A stretch of 64,000 nucleotides of DNA from Kluyvera intermedia (lineage in GTDB: Bacteria; Pseudomonadota; Gammaproteobacteria; Enterobacterales; Enterobacteriaceae), in contig NZ_CP139986.1 of NCBI RefSeq assembly GCF_034424175.1, forward strand, positions 3,844,001 to 3,908,000, written 5' to 3'. A program made the position numbers and the translations under genes. The stretch's first letter is position 1, and every line of letters begins with the position of its first letter. This document shows, in pieces, positions 61,791-64,000 of the stretch. The notes under the pieces are model-generated. The model was not told the DNA's origin. It searched no databases and saw nothing but the letters and a program-made list of their open reading frames with translations.

Positions 61791-62621
61791 TTATTCTGCC
61801 TGTGCCTGATTCTGTTGTTGATTAGTGTCCGCTGCAGGAGCAGGTTCCCAGCCTACTGCCGCCCCCGAGTCATAACGTAAATCAACATAGCTAATCCGAT
61901 TACCCTCTGTTTGCGCCTGCTGCTCCAGAACCGGATACAGTTCTATAAAACGCGCCAGCCGCTTCATCGTATCGCCCCGTCCCAGATTCAGCTTGATACC
62001 GTTATCAAGCGTCAACTGCCACGAACGGCGCGCGGTCATCGCCGCAACCTTCAACGTGAATTTCCCTTTCGCGAGCACCGCGCCCATGTCGTGATAACCC
62101 TGCAAGACTTCGCTTGCGGAACCTTCAGGGCCATAGAGCATCGGCAAATTCTGCTTATTGGTACGACTGGCTGGGACGCTAAAAGCAGTGCCTTCGGCGT
62201 CCACCATGTGTTGATCATTCCAACGCGCAATGGGCACATATTCAACCAGATGAATCTTCAATTCGTCCGGCCATTGTTTTCTTACGCTTGCCTGTTTAAT
62301 CCAGGGTAGGCGTTCAATCTGACTTTGGACGATGTTCACGTCCTGAGTCATAAAGGTACCGGGCGATCCCAGCGCCAGGATGTTCTGTCGGATATCATCG
62401 TTACGCGTGTAATGACGATCGCCAGTCACCACCAGTTTTGAGATAGGCAAACGTTGCGCATCTTCCATCCAGCCCAGCACGATCCAGCCGCTAACAAACA
62501 CGGTACACAACACCGTCAGCAGGAAGATAATCCCCGCCAGACGCGTTCCATTATTGCGCCGTGAAGACTCATACTCATCTTCTTCTTCACGGTTGGGCGT
62601 ATTCAGCGCAGCCTGCGACAT
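61791..62621 (-). CDS. ftsQ: Cell division protein FtsQ
   Basis: 276-aa bitopic inner-membrane protein linking early and late divisome parts through FtsB/FtsL. A short cytoplasmic tail is followed by a membrane segment (about 27-49, LAGIIFLLTVLCTVFVSGWI). The periplasmic POTRA domain follows (about 58-127, PISKLVVTGDRHYT), then the beta domain. The Gln-rich C-terminal end (NQQQNQAQAE) is variable in the family. Confidence 0.96.
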   Translation of the reverse strand: MSQAALNTPNREEEDEYESSRRNNGTRLAGIIFLLTVLCTVFVSGWIVLGWMEDAQRLPISKLVVTGDRHYTRNDDIRQNILALGSPGTFMTQDVNIVQSQIERLPWIKQASVRKQWPDELKIHLVEYVPIARWNDQHMVDAEGTAFSVPASRTNKQNLPMLYGPEGSASEVLQGYHDMGAVLAKGKFTLKVAAMTARRSWQLTLDNGIKLNLGRGDTMKRLARFIELYPVLEQQAQTEGNRISYVDLRYDSGAAVGWEPAPAADTNQQQNQAQAE

Positions 62622-62622
62622 A

Positions 62623-63543
62623 TCACCCCGCTAGATCCAGAATTCGTACAACCAGCTGCGAGAAGCTCATTCCCGCCTGACGCGCCGCCATCGGAACCAG
62701 ACTATGACTGGTCATCCCTGGTGACGTATTCGCCTCCAGCAGATAATACTGTCCATCATTGTCCTGCATCACATCAATACGCCCCCAGCCGCGACAGCCT
62801 AAAACTTTCCAGGCTTTCAGTACCAGAGACTGCATTGCTGCTTCCTCGGTTGATTCTTCACAACCAGGGCAGAAATATTTTGTCTCATCAGAGAGATACT
62901 TCGCTTCATAATCATAGAAGGTTCCAGCAGGTTGGATGCGAACTGACGGTAAAATTTCTTCACCGAGCACCGCAACCGTAAATTCTGGCCCACTGAGCCA
63001 TTTTTCCACCAGAACTTCGTCATCATGTTGAAACGCTTGTGCTAACGCCGTGGTCAATTGCTCACTCTCAGTGACTTTCGACATACCGACGCTTGAGCCT
63101 TCACGACTCGGTTTGACAATCAGCGGCAAGCCTAATTCAGCCACCTGGCTTAAAAGCTCATCAGTCAGTCCGCTTTCAAACATGTCGGAGGTGATTGCCA
63201 CCCAAGGCGCAACCGGCAGTCCAGCGCCCTGCCACAGCAATTTGCTGCGCAATTTGTCCATGGAAATCGCCGATGCCATGACGCCACTACCGGTATAAGG
63301 CAGTGAAATCAGCTCCAGAAGCCCTTGCAAGGTACCATCCTCGCCGCCACGGCCGTGAAGCGCAATAAACGCTTTCTTAAAACCCATGTTTTTCAATTGA
63401 GTAACATCGGTCTCTTTCGGGTCAACCGGATGAGCATTCACGCCCGCTTCACGCAACCCAGCCAACACTGCGGCGCCGGAGTTGAGCGAAACCTCGCGCT
63501 CAGCGGAAGTGCCGCCGAGAAGGACCGCGATTTTATCAGCCAT
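62623..63543 (-). CDS. ddlB: D-alanine--D-alanine ligase B
   Basis: Makes the D-Ala-D-Ala dipeptide for peptidoglycan precursors. The 306-aa ATP-grasp enzyme has AVLLGGTSAEREVSLNSG (about 6-23), the serine-loop SREGSSVGMSKV and the metal-binding end YYLLEANTSPGMTSHSLVP. It overlaps the end of murC by 8 bp and is 1 bp from ftsQ. Confidence 0.97.
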   Translation of the reverse strand: MADKIAVLLGGTSAEREVSLNSGAAVLAGLREAGVNAHPVDPKETDVTQLKNMGFKKAFIALHGRGGEDGTLQGLLELISLPYTGSGVMASAISMDKLRSKLLWQGAGLPVAPWVAITSDMFESGLTDELLSQVAELGLPLIVKPSREGSSVGMSKVTESEQLTTALAQAFQHDDEVLVEKWLSGPEFTVAVLGEEILPSVRIQPAGTFYDYEAKYLSDETKYFCPGCEESTEEAAMQSLVLKAWKVLGCRGWGRIDVMQDNDGQYYLLEANTSPGMTSHSLVPMAARQAGMSFSQLVVRILDLAG

Positions 63544-64000
63544 GACGCGGTTCCTCCTGAGTTTGCGGCTTCAGTTTGATTTCAGCTAAGTTACGCGCGA
63601 TTTTACCAATATTTCCCGCGCCCTGAATTAAGACGAGATCATTACCCGTCAGCACTGAAGCCAGCATTTCTGGGACCTGCGCCGGGTCGGAGACCAGGAT
63701 AGGGTCCACTTTTCCACGACCACGAATGGTACGACACAGCGAGCGACTATCCGCCCCAGGAATCGGGGATTCACCGGCTGCGTAGACATCCAGCATCAAA
63801 AGCGCATCAACCTGGGTCAGCACGTGGGCGAAATCGTCGTACAGGTCGCGCGTACGGGTGTAACGGTGTGGCTGGAATACCATCACAAGTTTCTTGTCCG
63901 GCCAACCTGCACGTGCGGCTTTAATCGTGGCATCCACTTCCGTTGGGTGATGACCGTAATCATCAACCAGCATCGCCGTCCCCTCTTTGCCGTTAACTTC
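63536..64000 (-). CDS. murC: UDP-N-acetylmuramate--L-alanine ligase, C-terminal part (runs off the right edge)
   Basis: Adds L-Ala to UDP-MurNAc, the first peptide step of peptidoglycan synthesis. Only the last 154 codons are present, and the frame is open to the window end. The Met at 63973 is internal (VNGKEGTAMLVDDYGHHP), not a start. The Mur ligase C-terminal domain is visible: VDDYGHHPTEV, VFQPHRYTRTRDLYDDF, then GAGNIGKIARNL. The C-terminus overlaps ddlB by 8 bp, as in the dcw cluster. Confidence 0.96.
   Translation of the reverse strand, partial: EVNGKEGTAMLVDDYGHHPTEVDATIKAARAGWPDKKLVMVFQPHRYTRTRDLYDDFAHVLTQVDALLMLDVYAAGESPIPGADSRSLCRTIRGRGKVDPILVSDPAQVPEMLASVLTGNDLVLIQGAGNIGKIARNLAEIKLKPQTQEEPRHG

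Noticed and set aside
63536..63973. Short gene starting at Met 63973
   Set aside because: The frame continues open to base 64000 and the sequence is internal MurC; the Met is not a start.

Overview
The window is a stretch of chromosomal core from a member of the Enterobacteriaceae. Gene content, order and protein sequences follow the Escherichia coli K-12 mrcB-to-murC segment, written here in the reverse direction. I recognise nearly every gene. The local differences (listed below) point to a relative such as Enterobacter, Citrobacter, Kluyvera or Lelliottia, but the sequence alone does not let me name the genus. I saw no tRNA or rRNA genes, insertion sequences, prophage or CRISPR arrays.

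Layout. 1-10064: start of mrcB, then hrpB, thpR, sfsA, dksA, gluQ, pcnB, folK and the compact pantothenate genes panB-panC-panD. 10338-17242: a seven-gene chaperone-usher fimbrial operon (major pilin, chaperone, usher, three minor pilins, tip adhesin). 17243-22206: yadE, yadI, the yadGH ABC exporter, carbonic anhydrase can and hpt. 22413-27983: gcd, a small exported protein, cueO, yacC and yacL. 28195-33835: acnB, then yacH (DUF3300) followed by a DUF2950 gene. 33998-41116: lpd, aceF, aceE and pdhR, the pyruvate dehydrogenase operon read right to left. 41654-45570: aroP, then a sugar transporter translationally coupled to a GH43 glycosidase. 45663-51254: ampE-ampD, nadC and the type IV pilus genes ppdD-hofB-hofC. 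51289-54701: guaC, coaE-zapD-yacG and mutT. 54760-64000: secA, secM, lpxC, ftsZ, ftsA, ftsQ, ddlB and the end of murC, the distal part of the division and cell wall cluster, all on the minus strand.

Differences from the K-12 order: (1) the fimbrial operon lies between panD and yadE, not between folK and panB; (2) speE and speD are missing between yacC and yacL; (3) an uncharacterised exported protein sits between gcd and cueO; (4) yacH has a DUF2950 partner; (5) a GPH transporter plus GH43 enzyme is inserted between aroP and ampE; (6) REP-like inverted repeats sit at several gene ends, including a perfect 30-bp inverted repeat between panC and panD.

Regulatory signals readable in the DNA include the AUU start codon of pcnB, a perfect CRP half-site pair at gcd, a CueR-type operator at cueO, a PdhR box upstream of pdhR, a 20-bp palindrome in the lpd promoter, a strong hairpin in the pdhR-aceE leader, and the SecM arrest peptide with one conservative change. 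I found no clearly new defence or mobile system. The best candidates for unexplored biology are the yacH-DUF2950 pair, the speED gap, the fimbrial operon and the aceE leader hairpin.
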